Source: Chryseobacterium sp. MEBOG06 (lineage in GTDB: Bacteria; Bacteroidota; Bacteroidia; Flavobacteriales; Weeksellaceae). Taken from it: a stretch of 64,000 bases of DNA. The translations under genes were made by a program, and so were the position numbers. This document shows positions 17,550 through 27,245 of the stretch, piece by piece. Where the stretch lies: positions 4,588,001 to 4,652,000 of the forward strand of contig NZ_CP084580.1 of the NCBI RefSeq assembly GCF_021869765.1, given 5' to 3'. The notes beneath the pieces were generated by a model. That model saw only the letters and a program-made list of their open reading frames with translations. It was not told the origin of the DNA and searched no databases. How positions within the stretch are numbered: position 1 is the first letter of the stretch; every line of letters starts with the position of its first letter.

Positions 17550-19562
17550 TTATTTGTAACTTCTTGCTTTAACTTCAATGTTTTCGTAGATCAAGTCTTC
17601 TTTATGCAGAACTTCTGTTGTGATATCATCTGTTTGATATTCCCAAGCTCCAACATATTTAAAGTTAACATCATCTCTTTCTGCCTCACCTTCTGAAGTA
17701 GCATGATCTTCTCTGAAGTGTCCACCACAAGATTCGTTTCTGTGTAAAGCATCGATAGCCATCAATTGTCCAAGCTCAATAAAATCTGCCACTCTGAATG
17801 CTTTTTCAAGCTCAGTGTTCATTCCATCGGCATCACCAGGAACTTTCACGTCTGCCCAGAATTCTTTTTTCACCTGAGCAATTTCAGCAATAGCTTCTTT
17901 CAAACCTTCAGGAGTTCTTCCCATTCCTACCTTATTCCACATGATGTGTCCTAATTTTTTGTGGAAATGATCTACTGAATAAGTTCCTTTATTATTTAAG
18001 AAGAAATCAACTTTATCTTTAATTTCTTTTTCAGCTTTATCAAAATCTTCAGAGTTTGTAGGAATTGTACCTGTTCTGATATCCGCTGAAAGGTAATCTG
18101 CAATCGTGTAAGGAAGTACGAAATATCCGTCTGCCAAACCTTGCATCAAAGCAGAAGCTCCCAATCTGTTTGCTCCGTGATCAGAGAAATTAGCTTCACC
18201 AATTACGAAACATCCTGGAATTGTAGACTGAAGATTATAATCAACCCATACACCACCCATTGTATAGTGAACTGCAGGATAAATCTTCATTGGAGTCTTA
18301 TAAGGATCATCAGCAGTAATCTTTTCGTACATTACGAATAAGTTACCGTATTTCTCCTCGATCCAAGCTTTTCCTAAATCATAGATCTGCTGATCTGTAG
18401 GATTGTGAATATGTTTTTCGATAGCGGCTTCTTTACCTTTTTTAATGATTTCTGTAGAGAAATCTAAGTAAACACCTTCTTTCGTTTCATTATTCTCGAT
18501 TCCGAATCCAGCATCACATCTTTCTTTACCCGCTCTAGATGCAACGTCTCTAGGCACTAAGTTTCCGAATGCAGGATATCTTCTCTCTAAATAATAATCT
18601 CTATCTTCTTCTTTAATATTTTCAGGTCTTAATTTACCTTCTCTGATCGCAACTGAGTCTTCAATTTTCTTAGGAACCCAAATTCTTCCTGAGTTTCTTA
18701 ATGATTCAGACATCAAAGTCAGTTTAGACTGCTGCGTTCCGTGAACCGGAATACAAGTCGGGTGAATCTGTACGTAACAAGGGTTTGCAAAATACGCTCC
18801 TTTTTTGTGGATTTTCCAAGCTGCAGAAACGTTTGAACCCATTGCGTTGGTAGAAAGGAAATATACGTTTCCATAACCTCCAGAAGCAATAACAACAGCG
18901 TGAGCAGAATGTCTTTCGATTTCACCTGTTACCAGGTTTCTTGCGATGATTCCTCTTGCTTTTCCATCTACAATTACCAATTCCATCATTTCGTGACGGT
19001 TGTACATTTTAATTCTACCCTTACCGATCTGACGGCTCATTGAAGAATATGCACCTAATAATAACTGCTGACCTGTTTGTCCTTTAGCATAGAACGTTCT
19101 TTTTACCTGAACTCCTCCAAATGAACGGTTGTCTAGCTGACCGCCGTAATCTCTTCCAAAAGGAACCCCCTGTGAAACACACTGGTCAATAATGTTAGCA
19201 GAAACTTCAGCTAATCTGTAAACGTTGGCCTCTCTTGCTCTATAGTCACCACCTTTGATGGTATCGTAGAACAATCTGTAAGTAGAGTCACCGTCTCCTT
19301 GGTAATTTTTAGCTGCGTTGATCCCTCCTTGAGCCGCAATAGAGTGCGCTCTTCTTGGAGAATCCTGGTAGCAAAATGCTTTTACATTATATCCCTGCTC
19401 TGCTAAAGTTGCAGCAGCAGAACCACCTGCTAAACCTGTACCAACAACAATAATATCAATCTTATCTCTGTTGTTTGGTGCAACAAGGTTCATATGGTCT
19501 TTATGATTTTTCCACTTGTCTTTAAGAGGACCCGCCGGAATTCTTGAATCTAATTTACTCAT
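17550..19562 (-). CDS. sdhA: Succinate dehydrogenase/fumarate reductase flavoprotein subunit
   Basis: 670 residues. The FAD-binding motif is VVGTGLAGGSAAATLAEQG at about 39-57. The flavin-linking His region HSIAAQGG starts at residue 73. Substrate-site segments include NRLGASALMQGLADGYF and HRNESCGGHFREDHAT. It oxidises succinate to fumarate at the cytoplasmic face of the membrane. The arrangement sdhC-sdhA-sdhB, with 15 and 24 bases between genes, is the standard Bacteroidota operon. Confidence 0.97.
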   Translation of the reverse strand: MSKLDSRIPAGPLKDKWKNHKDHMNLVAPNNRDKIDIIVVGTGLAGGSAAATLAEQGYNVKAFCYQDSPRRAHSIAAQGGINAAKNYQGDGDSTYRLFYDTIKGGDYRAREANVYRLAEVSANIIDQCVSQGVPFGRDYGGQLDNRSFGGVQVKRTFYAKGQTGQQLLLGAYSSMSRQIGKGRIKMYNRHEMMELVIVDGKARGIIARNLVTGEIERHSAHAVVIASGGYGNVYFLSTNAMGSNVSAAWKIHKKGAYFANPCYVQIHPTCIPVHGTQQSKLTLMSESLRNSGRIWVPKKIEDSVAIREGKLRPENIKEEDRDYYLERRYPAFGNLVPRDVASRAGKERCDAGFGIENNETKEGVYLDFSTEIIKKGKEAAIEKHIHNPTDQQIYDLGKAWIEEKYGNLFVMYEKITADDPYKTPMKIYPAVHYTMGGVWVDYNLQSTIPGCFVIGEANFSDHGANRLGASALMQGLADGYFVLPYTIADYLSADIRTGTIPTNSEDFDKAEKEIKDKVDFFLNNKGTYSVDHFHKKLGHIMWNKVGMGRTPEGLKEAIAEIAQVKKEFWADVKVPGDADGMNTELEKAFRVADFIELGQLMAIDALHRNESCGGHFREDHATSEGEAERDDVNFKYVGAWEYQTDDITTEVLHKEDLIYENIEVKARSYK

Positions 19563-19577
19563 ACTAGTATATTGATA

Positions 19578-20240
19578 TTATTGAGTTACAAAATGAAAAA
19601 CTGCAACGATGATAAATCCTGCAGGAATAAGGATTGAATACCATTTCCCAAAAGCCTTAATTACCGGCGTATATTTTGGATGTCTTGCTCCAACTGACTG
19701 GAACGAAGACTGAAAGCCATGAGCTAAGTGTAATCCCAATAGAACAAAAGAGATCACATATAAAGCCACTCTCCAAAGGTCAGCAAACTTCTCATGAAGT
19801 TCCGGCCAGAAACGTTCTGCATCAGGAGCCAGCCCTTCTACATACTTGTAATTAATTTCATGTAACCAGAAATCATATAAATGAAGCGCCAGGAAAGCCA
19901 ACACAACAGCTCCGGAAATAATCATATTTCTGGACATCCATGAAGAATTCACAGACGCGTTGTTTGATGCGTACTTTACCGGACGCGCTTTGTTATTCTT
20001 GATTTCAAGTACAAATCCCATCGCAAAATGGAATATTACTGCAAAGCCAAGAATAGGCTGCATTAAGAACTGCACAAAAGGATTATAGCCCATAAAGTCA
20101 GATGCTGTATTAAATGCATCCTTGTTTAGAACTGATAACAAATTGGTTGTCAAATGCAGTATAAGAAAAATCAGCAAAAACATAGCTGATAATGCCATAG
20201 CGTATTTTCTACCTATCGTAGAACTCGTTAAACCTGCCAT
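19578..20240 (-). CDS. sdhC: Succinate dehydrogenase cytochrome b subunit
   Basis: 220 residues with about five membrane helices, typical of the type B anchor (a fused C/D-like subunit) carrying two haems. Candidate haem-ligand histidines lie in LILHLTTNLL, FHFAMGFVLE, LALHLYDFW and GLHLAHGF. It passes electrons between SdhB and menaquinone. First gene of the operon; a promoter box lies 25 bases upstream. Confidence 0.94.
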   Translation of the reverse strand: MAGLTSSTIGRKYAMALSAMFLLIFLILHLTTNLLSVLNKDAFNTASDFMGYNPFVQFLMQPILGFAVIFHFAMGFVLEIKNNKARPVKYASNNASVNSSWMSRNMIISGAVVLAFLALHLYDFWLHEINYKYVEGLAPDAERFWPELHEKFADLWRVALYVISFVLLGLHLAHGFQSSFQSVGARHPKYTPVIKAFGKWYSILIPAGFIIVAVFHFVTQ

Positions 20241-20264
20241 ATAAGTTTAAATTTGAATTTCCTA

Positions 20265-20272
20265 CAAAATTA
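20265..20272 (-). promoter_or_regulatory. Promoter -7 box (TAATTTTG) for sdhCAB
   Basis: TAnnTTTG on the minus strand, 25 bases before the sdhC start codon. Confidence 0.5.
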
Positions 20273-20385
20273 GGAAATGTTAACAATATCGAAAAGTGAG
20301 AAATCTCACAATTAGACAGTTTGTAATCTTTCTAAATAAGATTATAATACTTTATAAATACAGGAAAAATATAAAAACAAAAACC

Positions 20386-22164
20386 TTATTTTATATCATA
20401 AATCTGATCTTTAAAAACTACTTTCTGCACAGACCCTGGGAGTGGTTTTATTATAAAACGATCTACCCTTCTTGAAGAACAATAAGGTTTAACAATAAAC
20501 CGTAAAATCTTGTCACGGTCTGCCATATCCGAAATCCAGAAGCATACCTTACCACCCGTCTTTACTGATAAAACTTTATTTCTTCCAGAATCATGCAGTA
20601 ATATTTCTTCTTTCTGATTTTCAACAGCGCAATATCCGGCTCTTACCGTAAAAAACATCAAAACGGCCATTATTAAATTCATTGTGTTTCTGAAATCAAA
20701 TTTATGAACGGCCGGTCTCAGTAAATAAACAATTATTGAGGCCAGCAACACCTCAACTAAATTTACAGATATATCATCAAAAAAGAATTTATCAACATCT
20801 GCAAATTCGTGTATAACTTTTAACAAGATCTGAATAATAAAATCATAGAGAATATTGATTAATTCAAAGTCAAAGCCGATAGCAATGAGGGTTGTCATTA
20901 GGAAAGAAAAGACAATAATTACTTCTGAAAAAGGGACAACGATAAAATTAGCGATGATAGAGATAAAAGAAAACTGATGAAAATAATACAGTACGAGCGG
21001 GAGCGTTGCCAGCTGAGCAGACAAAGATATTGTAATGGTATTAAATACAAGTTTTTTCAAATAGGTATCCTGTTTCGGAAAATGATCCAGTAACGGCTTA
21101 TTCAGCCAAAATATTCCTAATACCGCTATAAAACTCAGCTGAAATCCTACCTCAAACAACTGCTGAGTATCCAAAATAAGAATAATAAACGCTGATAATG
21201 CCAATGAATGAAGCATATCGGGTTTTCGCTGAAGTAATACGTATATAAAATATACACTGAGCATAATACAGGATCGCAATACTGAATTTCCGAACCCTAT
21301 AAATCCTGAAAAGAGCCAAATAAACAGCAAACTAAAAATTACGGTATAACTTCTGAATCGTAAAGGAACCAATCGTATCATGAGGAAATAAACCATTCCG
21401 AAAATGACAACAATATGAGTCCCGGAAATCGCTAAAAAATGAACAAGCCCGGACTTATTGAAATCCTGTATGGTATCAGCATCCATCTCAGTTCTGTCTG
21501 CCAAAATAATTCCTTTTAAAAACTCTCTGGTTGTAGCAGAAATTTTCACCTCATCAATTTTCTTAAGAACTTCAAACCTCTGCTGCCGGATCTTATCTGA
21601 AATATTCAAATCATTCCGTCCTGCAGATAAAATTTCTTTTGAAAGATAAATCTGATACTGAATATTTTTTCGCTTCAGATATTTGGAGTAATCAAACTGG
21701 AAATCATATTGTGGAGAATAAGGCTTTGTAATGAAAACTTCAGACTTGTAATAGTGGACAAAATCCAGGTCTTTGCTATTCTTGGGAAGATAAAAAACTG
21801 ATTTAATACTTTTGTTTTCCAGCTGTGCTATACCTTCATATTTCTTATACTTTTCAGTCGAGTTTAATTTTTGAGTAATCATAAAAACAACAACTCTTTT
21901 TTCCTTACCGAACGGTTTAAGCTCTGCCGGGTCTGCATTAAAGAAATGAAGAATAATTCCTGCACAAAAGAACAGGGTTCCCAGAATAAGTGCTTTTGTT
22001 TTATGCAAAAAATAAGAATGAAAAAGCAATGCAAGTAAAATTACCAGACTAGCGATTATCACAAAATAAACACGACCGTCTTCTAATAAAAATTTATCCT
22101 GGAACAATATTCCAAGAATAAAGCATATAACTAAAATAAGTAGAGGCTGTTTATTCAATTCCAA
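20386..22164 (-). CDS. ComEC/Rec2-family membrane protein without the nuclease-like domain
   Basis: 592 residues. Three N-terminal membrane segments and a DUF4131-like region (to about 200) precede the competence core, with the typical FNKSGLVHFLAISGTHIVVIF near residue 228 and GFGNSVLRSCIML near residue 285. Several more membrane helices follow. ComEC forms the channel for DNA uptake in transformation. The C-terminal metallo-beta-lactamase-like domain of long ComEC proteins is absent; only about 75 soluble residues follow the last helix. No other competence gene is in the window. Confidence 0.9.
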   Translation of the reverse strand: MELNKQPLLILVICFILGILFQDKFLLEDGRVYFVIIASLVILLALLFHSYFLHKTKALILGTLFFCAGIILHFFNADPAELKPFGKEKRVVVFMITQKLNSTEKYKKYEGIAQLENKSIKSVFYLPKNSKDLDFVHYYKSEVFITKPYSPQYDFQFDYSKYLKRKNIQYQIYLSKEILSAGRNDLNISDKIRQQRFEVLKKIDEVKISATTREFLKGIILADRTEMDADTIQDFNKSGLVHFLAISGTHIVVIFGMVYFLMIRLVPLRFRSYTVIFSLLFIWLFSGFIGFGNSVLRSCIMLSVYFIYVLLQRKPDMLHSLALSAFIILILDTQQLFEVGFQLSFIAVLGIFWLNKPLLDHFPKQDTYLKKLVFNTITISLSAQLATLPLVLYYFHQFSFISIIANFIVVPFSEVIIVFSFLMTTLIAIGFDFELINILYDFIIQILLKVIHEFADVDKFFFDDISVNLVEVLLASIIVYLLRPAVHKFDFRNTMNLIMAVLMFFTVRAGYCAVENQKEEILLHDSGRNKVLSVKTGGKVCFWISDMADRDKILRFIVKPYCSSRRVDRFIIKPLPGSVQKVVFKDQIYDIK

Positions 22165-22299
22165 TCAATTACCTCACCAAAGTAAGAAATTAATCATCAC
22201 AGCATCATCTCCCTAATTACCGAAACTATATTGTTTTATTTGTAAAAACGCCAATAGAACGCGTGATTATTTACTCCTAAAAGAAACTTTAGATTTACT

Positions 22300-23388
22300 T
22301 TACTTCTCTTTAAGAAATTTATCCATCAAATGCTTCGTTTCTTTAATATAAAATTCAGGATCTTTACCATAATCTTCATAAGTAAAATCCCCACTTTTTT
22401 TAGGAATAGCAGGTTCTATCTGGGTTCCTTCATGCCATTCATTAAATGAAGTGATCCCTATAAATTCCGGTTTAACTTTTATAGCAGCATCGAACATATT
22501 TTCATAATACTTACCATTGTCTCTGCTTTTAAAATTAGCCTCATTCCAGGGCCTTATTCTGGTATCTGAATATCCAGGGCCTACGCATGGGATAAAAATG
22601 AGATTATGCAGTTTCGCAAAGTCTGCAAGATAATTCCAATTTGAAACGGTACTTCCGAACACAAATCCTTCACTTGCAAAATAAGTATAAAACCCGTCAA
22701 AACCGGATGAATCAAAGAAAGCCGAATCATTCTTTTCTACCCATAATCCTATATAAAATGCATCAAGCTCTGTATTTCTAACCGTTTTCTCTCCATCATC
22801 AGCTAGCAGTTTCGCCCATTCTTCTTTAGAAATTTTGTAGCTGTCATACACATAATATAACGGTTTACCTGCCTTTTTATAAAAAGCATGATGATGAGAA
22901 TAAGTCTGTACAAGATAAGAAAGCTGCTCTTTAAGCTCAGTGATATTTTTATAGAATGGTTCTATATGAAATGCTATTTTTAAACCAAAACGATCTGCAA
23001 TATCCAGATATTGAGCCATGCTTTTATCTGTATAGGAATCTTTCCCTAACCAACTGACCACAACAACTCCTACTCCGGATTCTTTGATCATTTTCATGTG
23101 CTTTTCAATGATCTTTGTATCGTTAGAACTATAATTTCCTAAAGCAGGATAGAAATTAGCTCCGATATCATTGCCTCCTTTATAATGACCAAGATCATTC
23201 CATTTCGGGTCTTTCCAATGGGGCAGAATATCATGGTTCCAATGGGAGTAACTACCGTCTGTTAAAGGATTACCATACCAGCCATAATAGAATATCTGAA
23301 TGTTTTCCCTCCCTTTCTTCTGTGCAGAACTGTGTGAGAAAAAAAACGTTAATATGATAGATAATAAGAAACGGTTAAAGTAATTCAT
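22300..23388 (-). CDS. Glycoside hydrolase family 99 (endo-alpha-mannosidase-like) protein
   Basis: 362 residues with a signal peptide ending near SHSSAQ (residue 23). The GH99 signature FYYGWYGNP is followed by SHWNHDILPHW at about 48-58 and IGANFYPALGNYSS. The catalytic segment FNEWHEGTQIEP holds Glu317 and Glu320, corresponding to the two acidic residues of characterised bacterial GH99 enzymes. Family members cleave alpha-mannosides in glucosylated N-glycans or alpha-1,2-mannose branches of fungal mannan. No SusC/SusD pair or other mannan gene surrounds it, so it is a lone enzyme rather than part of a utilisation locus. It is exported to the periplasm or surface; it has no T9SS tail. Confidence 0.9.
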   Translation of the reverse strand: MNYFNRFLLSIILTFFFSHSSAQKKGRENIQIFYYGWYGNPLTDGSYSHWNHDILPHWKDPKWNDLGHYKGGNDIGANFYPALGNYSSNDTKIIEKHMKMIKESGVGVVVVSWLGKDSYTDKSMAQYLDIADRFGLKIAFHIEPFYKNITELKEQLSYLVQTYSHHHAFYKKAGKPLYYVYDSYKISKEEWAKLLADDGEKTVRNTELDAFYIGLWVEKNDSAFFDSSGFDGFYTYFASEGFVFGSTVSNWNYLADFAKLHNLIFIPCVGPGYSDTRIRPWNEANFKSRDNGKYYENMFDAAIKVKPEFIGITSFNEWHEGTQIEPAIPKKSGDFTYEDYGKDPEFYIKETKHLMDKFLKEK

Positions 23389-23421
23389 GGTAAAAAATCA
23401 GTTTATATTCTCAAAGCCGGA

Positions 23422-24525
23422 TTAAACTTTTAAAATCACATCAGCAGCATGCTCACTAGCCCCTTTTCCTCCTAGGTTCTCTCTTAACAGTTTATAATCA
23501 TTCAGAACCTGGTCTCTTTTTTGGCCTTCTAACACTTTATTAAGTTCTTCTACAAGGTTCTTTGTACTCAAATCAGCCTGGATCAGCTCCTTTACTACCT
23601 CTCTATTCATAATCAGATTGACAAGAGAAATATAATTGATATTTTTAACCAGCCTTTTGGCAATGGCGTAAGATACTTTACTTCCTTTGTAGCAAACGAC
23701 TTCAGGAATATTCAGCAATGCTGTTTCTAAGGTAGCAGTTCCGGAAGTGACAAGTGCAGCCTTTGAACATCTCAACAAATCGTAAGTTTTGTTGGAAACA
23801 AAATGGACATTATCATCTACATATTTCTGATAAAACTCTTTGGGCAGGCTTGGCGCTCCGGCAATTACAAACTGATAGTTTTTAAAATACGGCCTTACGG
23901 AAAGCATTATTTCAAGCATCTTTTCCACTTCCTGCTTTCTGGAACCTGGTAGAAGGGCAATAATTTCTTTTTCGTTCAGTCCGTTTTCAGACTTAAACTG
24001 TTCTGGACTTATTTCCTTCAGATCAGAGATAGCATCTAACAAAGGATGTCCTACAAAATGAGAATGAACACCGTGTTTTCTGTAAAAATCTTCTTCAAAC
24101 GGAAGAATGACCATCATTTCATCCACATATTTTTTGATGATCTCTACACGCCCTTCTTTCCAGGCCCAAAGTTGTGGAGAGATATAATACACCACTTTAA
24201 TTCCCAGCTCTTTAGCAAATCTGGCAATCCTTAAATTAAAACCGGGATAATCTACCAGAATAAGAACATCCGGTCTATTGTTCTGAATATCTTCTTTGCA
24301 GAATTTTATATTATTCAAAATAGTCCGCAGATTCATCACCACTTCCAGAAATCCCATAAAAGCGAGATCTCTGTAATGTTTCACCAATGTTCCTCCCTGA
24401 GCTGTCATTAGGTCTCCACCCCAGAATCTAAATTCGGCAGAGGGATCCTTTTGTTTTAAAGCTTTCATCAAATTGCTTCCATGCAAATCACCTGAAGCTT
24501 CTCCTGCAATAATGTAGTATTTCAT
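23422..24525 (-). CDS. lpxB: Lipid-A-disaccharide synthase
   Basis: 367 residues. GT-B glycosyltransferase joining UDP-2,3-diacylglucosamine and lipid X in lipid A synthesis at the inner face of the membrane. Family motifs are AGEASGDLHGSNLM at residues 7-20, RFWGGDLM, VDYPGFNLRIARFAK, YISPQLWAWKEGR, LPGSRKQEVEKM and VTSGTATLETALL. The length is normal. An upstream surE gene, usual in many Bacteroidota, is not adjacent here. Confidence 0.96.
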   Translation of the reverse strand: MKYYIIAGEASGDLHGSNLMKALKQKDPSAEFRFWGGDLMTAQGGTLVKHYRDLAFMGFLEVVMNLRTILNNIKFCKEDIQNNRPDVLILVDYPGFNLRIARFAKELGIKVVYYISPQLWAWKEGRVEIIKKYVDEMMVILPFEEDFYRKHGVHSHFVGHPLLDAISDLKEISPEQFKSENGLNEKEIIALLPGSRKQEVEKMLEIMLSVRPYFKNYQFVIAGAPSLPKEFYQKYVDDNVHFVSNKTYDLLRCSKAALVTSGTATLETALLNIPEVVCYKGSKVSYAIAKRLVKNINYISLVNLIMNREVVKELIQADLSTKNLVEELNKVLEGQKRDQVLNDYKLLRENLGGKGASEHAADVILKV

Positions 24526-24653
24526 TTCTTTCGAAATCTTTTATTATTTGTTTGTGTAACCATAGCCGTCTATAATCATAGATAATTCCGAATTATATGA
24601 GGTTTCTATGGTAAGGATAGAGAACAAATTAAAATAAATATGATCTTAATTTG

Positions 24654-24661
24654 TAAATTTG
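24654..24661 (+). promoter_or_regulatory. Promoter -7 box (TAAATTTG) for the DUF2480 gene
   Basis: TAnnTTTG located 20 bases before the ATG at 24681. The nearer ATG at 24672 would leave almost no leader, which favours 24681. Confidence 0.45.
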
Positions 24662-24680
24662 TCCAAAGATAATGATAAAA

Positions 24681-25190
24681 ATGTCAGAAGAATTTGAAAT
24701 CAGAAATAAAGTTGCCGAAAGCGGCCTTGTGAATTTTGACCTTTCTACCTTGCTTCCAAAAGGGGTAAGAAAGGGGGTGGATCTTAAAGATTTTCTTTTT
24801 CAGGAAATGATCCTTAAGGAGAAAGATTTCCGTGAAAAGGTGGAAGCAATCGATACTGAAGAATATAGAGACTCATACATATACATTTACAATTCTGTAG
24901 ATACAATAATTCCACTTTGGGCATATTTTGTACTGACAGCAAAGCTTACAGACGTTTCTAAAAAAATTGTTTTTGGAAGTCGTGAGGATCTTGAGGTTAT
25001 TTTGATGCACAATGCTATACAGACTTATGATTTCGGAGATATGAGAGGTAAAAGAGTACTGGTAAAAGGCTGCTCTGATAAGGAAATTCCTGAAAATGCT
25101 TATATAGAACTGGTAGAGCAGCTGAAACCTGTTGTAAAATCACTTATGTTCGGAGAAGCATGTTCTAATGTTCCTATTATAAAGAATTAG
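24681..25190 (+). CDS. DUF2480 family protein
   Basis: 169 residues from MSEEFEIRNKVAESGLV, the start usual for this Bacteroidota-specific family; the ATG three codons earlier is possible. Further family segments are DLSTLLPKGVRKGVDL, SVDTIIPLWAYFVLTA and VLVKGCSDKEIPENAYIEL. It is cytoplasmic, with no known catalytic motif. The stop is two bases before the next gene, so co-expression is likely. The function is unknown. Confidence 0.87.
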   Translation: MSEEFEIRNKVAESGLVNFDLSTLLPKGVRKGVDLKDFLFQEMILKEKDFREKVEAIDTEEYRDSYIYIYNSVDTIIPLWAYFVLTAKLTDVSKKIVFGSREDLEVILMHNAIQTYDFGDMRGKRVLVKGCSDKEIPENAYIELVEQLKPVVKSLMFGEACSNVPIIKN

Positions 25191-25192
25191 GA

Positions 25193-26451
25193 ATGAATAA
25201 ATATCTATCTGTACTATTTTTATTCTTACTATTTTGGGGCATTTATTATATAGGAAGTTTCTCAAGAATCCCATTTGCCGACTGCGTTGGTTTTGTATTG
25301 TCTGTGGAAAAAGAAGAATGGGCAACAGTGGCGGATGCAACAAGCCACTTTTTATATGTAAATACAGCAATATTAATTAAACTCCTTACGGGCTTTAATG
25401 CTATTGATGCCAGTCGGTTTCTGGTTGTAACTTCAGGAGCCGCAACAGTTACTGTTATTTACCTCATCCTCAAAAGTTTGATTAAAACTGAATGGGTTTC
25501 ACTAAGTACCGCTATAGTTTTTGGGTTCAGTTTTTCGTTTTGGAGAAATGCTGAGATTATAGAAGTGTATACTTACAATACATTATGGATCAGTCTTTTT
25601 TTCTTTTCAATGATAAAAGTATTTTCAGAGGATAAAAAAAAGTATATTATCTGGAGTGCTTTCTTTCTAGGAGTTAGCCTCTGGGTGCATATTCAGAATA
25701 TTCTTTTAATTCCCGCTTTCTTTATTTTCCTATTTTATTTCAGAAGTGAGAAAAAATATTTTTATCCTTCTTTATTTATTTTTGTAGGATTGTTTTCATT
25801 TTTATTTATCCTGAATATCTTACAAGGTCTTTCTGTGAGTTCTGTTTACTCCTCAAGCCAGGGAACTTGGGTGGAAGATTCCTTTAAAAAAACGCCATCA
25901 CAGTATTTAAGAGATTTTTTTGTATCATTGGCTTATCTCATTTACAACTTTAATATATTTATTTTTTTGGAATTGCAGGAGTTATTTTACTCTTTAAATC
26001 CAATAAAAAAATGTTTTACACTTTTTTTGTAGGAGCGGTATGTGTGTATGGTTTTTCAACATTCTATGCTGTTTCAGATAATTATGTTTTCTTCCTTCCT
26101 TTCAATATTATCTTTGCACTTGCTATTGGCTACGGTCTGTCTTCCGTAAAATATGCTAGTTTTCGAAAGTTTTCGTGGGTCTGCCTTTTTATTCCCATGG
26201 GCTATATTCTTTGTTACACTATAGTAGCTTCTACTGAAAAAGGCAAAGAATTCGATACTTATAAAAAATATAAAGGCGGCCTGGAGTATTACTTACTTCC
26301 ATGGATGAACAACAACGTTGGAATTCTGGAGTTTACGCTTGATAAAAAAGAAGCTCCTGAACCTATTCACTGGATGACAGTAAGTGCTGTTGAGTATATA
26401 CAGATTCTAAAAAGTAAAGGATATACAAACGAACAGATTAGAAAACTTTAA
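25193..26451 (+). pseudogene. DUF2723/GT-C-like multi-pass membrane protein, frameshifted
   Basis: Two overlapping frames (25193-26032 and 26011-26451) read as one protein of about 419 residues once a base is added to the T7 run at 25962-25968. The corrected join reads IFIFFGIAGVILLFKSNKK and leads straight into the second frame. About ten membrane helices are visible. The N-terminal loop FADCVGFVLSVEKEEW and HFLYVNTAILIKLL resemble the first loop of DUF2723/GT-C transferases, where an acidic residue is catalytic; that link is tentative. A short soluble tail ends in LKSKGYTNEQIRKL. As written, only the first 279 residues would be made. Confidence 0.7.
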
Positions 26452-26473
26452 CAATAATTATGAAGTACAGAGA

Positions 26474-26503
26474 TTTTGTAAGGCATATTTTTTGTTAGCT
26501 TTG
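26474..26503 (+). promoter_or_regulatory. Promoter for the DUF937 gene
   Basis: TTTTG at 26474-26478 and TAGCTTTG at 26496-26503 are separated by 17 bases, a good Bacteroidota -33/-7 pair. The ATG is 29 bases downstream. Confidence 0.65.
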
Positions 26504-26532
26504 GGTTACTTAATCCTTAATAAACACAAAAA

Positions 26533-27186
26533 ATGAGTTTAATTGATCTACTAACAGGGAACACAAGCAACCAGGTTGCTGAACAGGCTGAAAACAAATT
26601 CGGGATCGGCAGAAACCAGGTAATTGCTCTATTGGCTGTAGCTACCCCTCTGATCATTTCTTATCTTAGAAACAAGTCTCAGGATGCTAAAGAAGCAGAG
26701 TCTTTAAATAATGCTTTAGATAAAGATCATAATGGAAGTATCTTAAATGATGCCTCACAGATTGAAACAAGACAAGCCGAAGGAGGTTCTATTCTTGATC
26801 ATATTTTTGGAGGACAAAAGAGTACGGTAGAAAATCAACTGTCACAAAATACAGGAATTTCCATTGATAAAATTGGTCCTGTCCTAGCGATGCTGGCTCC
26901 CGTAGTTATGGGATATATTGGTCAGCAGAAACAAGAAAACAATGTAGGTGCAGGAGGTTTAGGAGGACTTTTAGATGGCATTCTTGGAAATGCCACGAAT
27001 CAGGCCCAGACTCAGCAATCCAGTCCTTTAAATGACATTTTGGGAAGTGTTTTAGGTAATGGACAATCCCAGTCATCAGGAAATCCTCTGAGTGATATTC
27101 TAGGAAATGTACTTGGTGGAAGCGGAAACCAGCAACAACAAAGTGGCGGCTTAGGCAGTATCCTTGGAAATATTTTTGGAAAATAA
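26533..27186 (+). CDS. DUF937 domain-containing protein
   Basis: 217 residues. Begins with a DUF937-type helix bundle (MSLIDLLTGNTSNQVAEQAE, then VIALLAVATPLIISYL). A second helical half follows (IGPVLAMLAPVVMGYIG). The last 75 residues are Gly/Asn/Gln-rich with repeated DILGxVLGxG and GLGSILGNIFGK units. No signal peptide is present. The family is widespread and uncharacterised. It has its own promoter and terminator, so it is probably a single-gene transcript. Confidence 0.88.
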   Translation: MSLIDLLTGNTSNQVAEQAENKFGIGRNQVIALLAVATPLIISYLRNKSQDAKEAESLNNALDKDHNGSILNDASQIETRQAEGGSILDHIFGGQKSTVENQLSQNTGISIDKIGPVLAMLAPVVMGYIGQQKQENNVGAGGLGGLLDGILGNATNQAQTQQSSPLNDILGSVLGNGQSQSSGNPLSDILGNVLGGSGNQQQQSGGLGSILGNIFGK

Positions 27187-27204
27187 TTAATTTAATTTTT
27201 ATAC

Positions 27205-27239
27205 AAAAAAGACCAGAGAAATGATCTCCGGTCTTTTTT
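27205..27239. terminator. Bidirectional terminator between DUF937 and THX genes
   Basis: AAAAAAGACC-a-GAGA pairs with TCTC-c-GGTCTTTTTT, with T runs on both strands. It serves the two convergent genes. Confidence 0.82.
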
Positions 27240-27245
27240 ATTACT

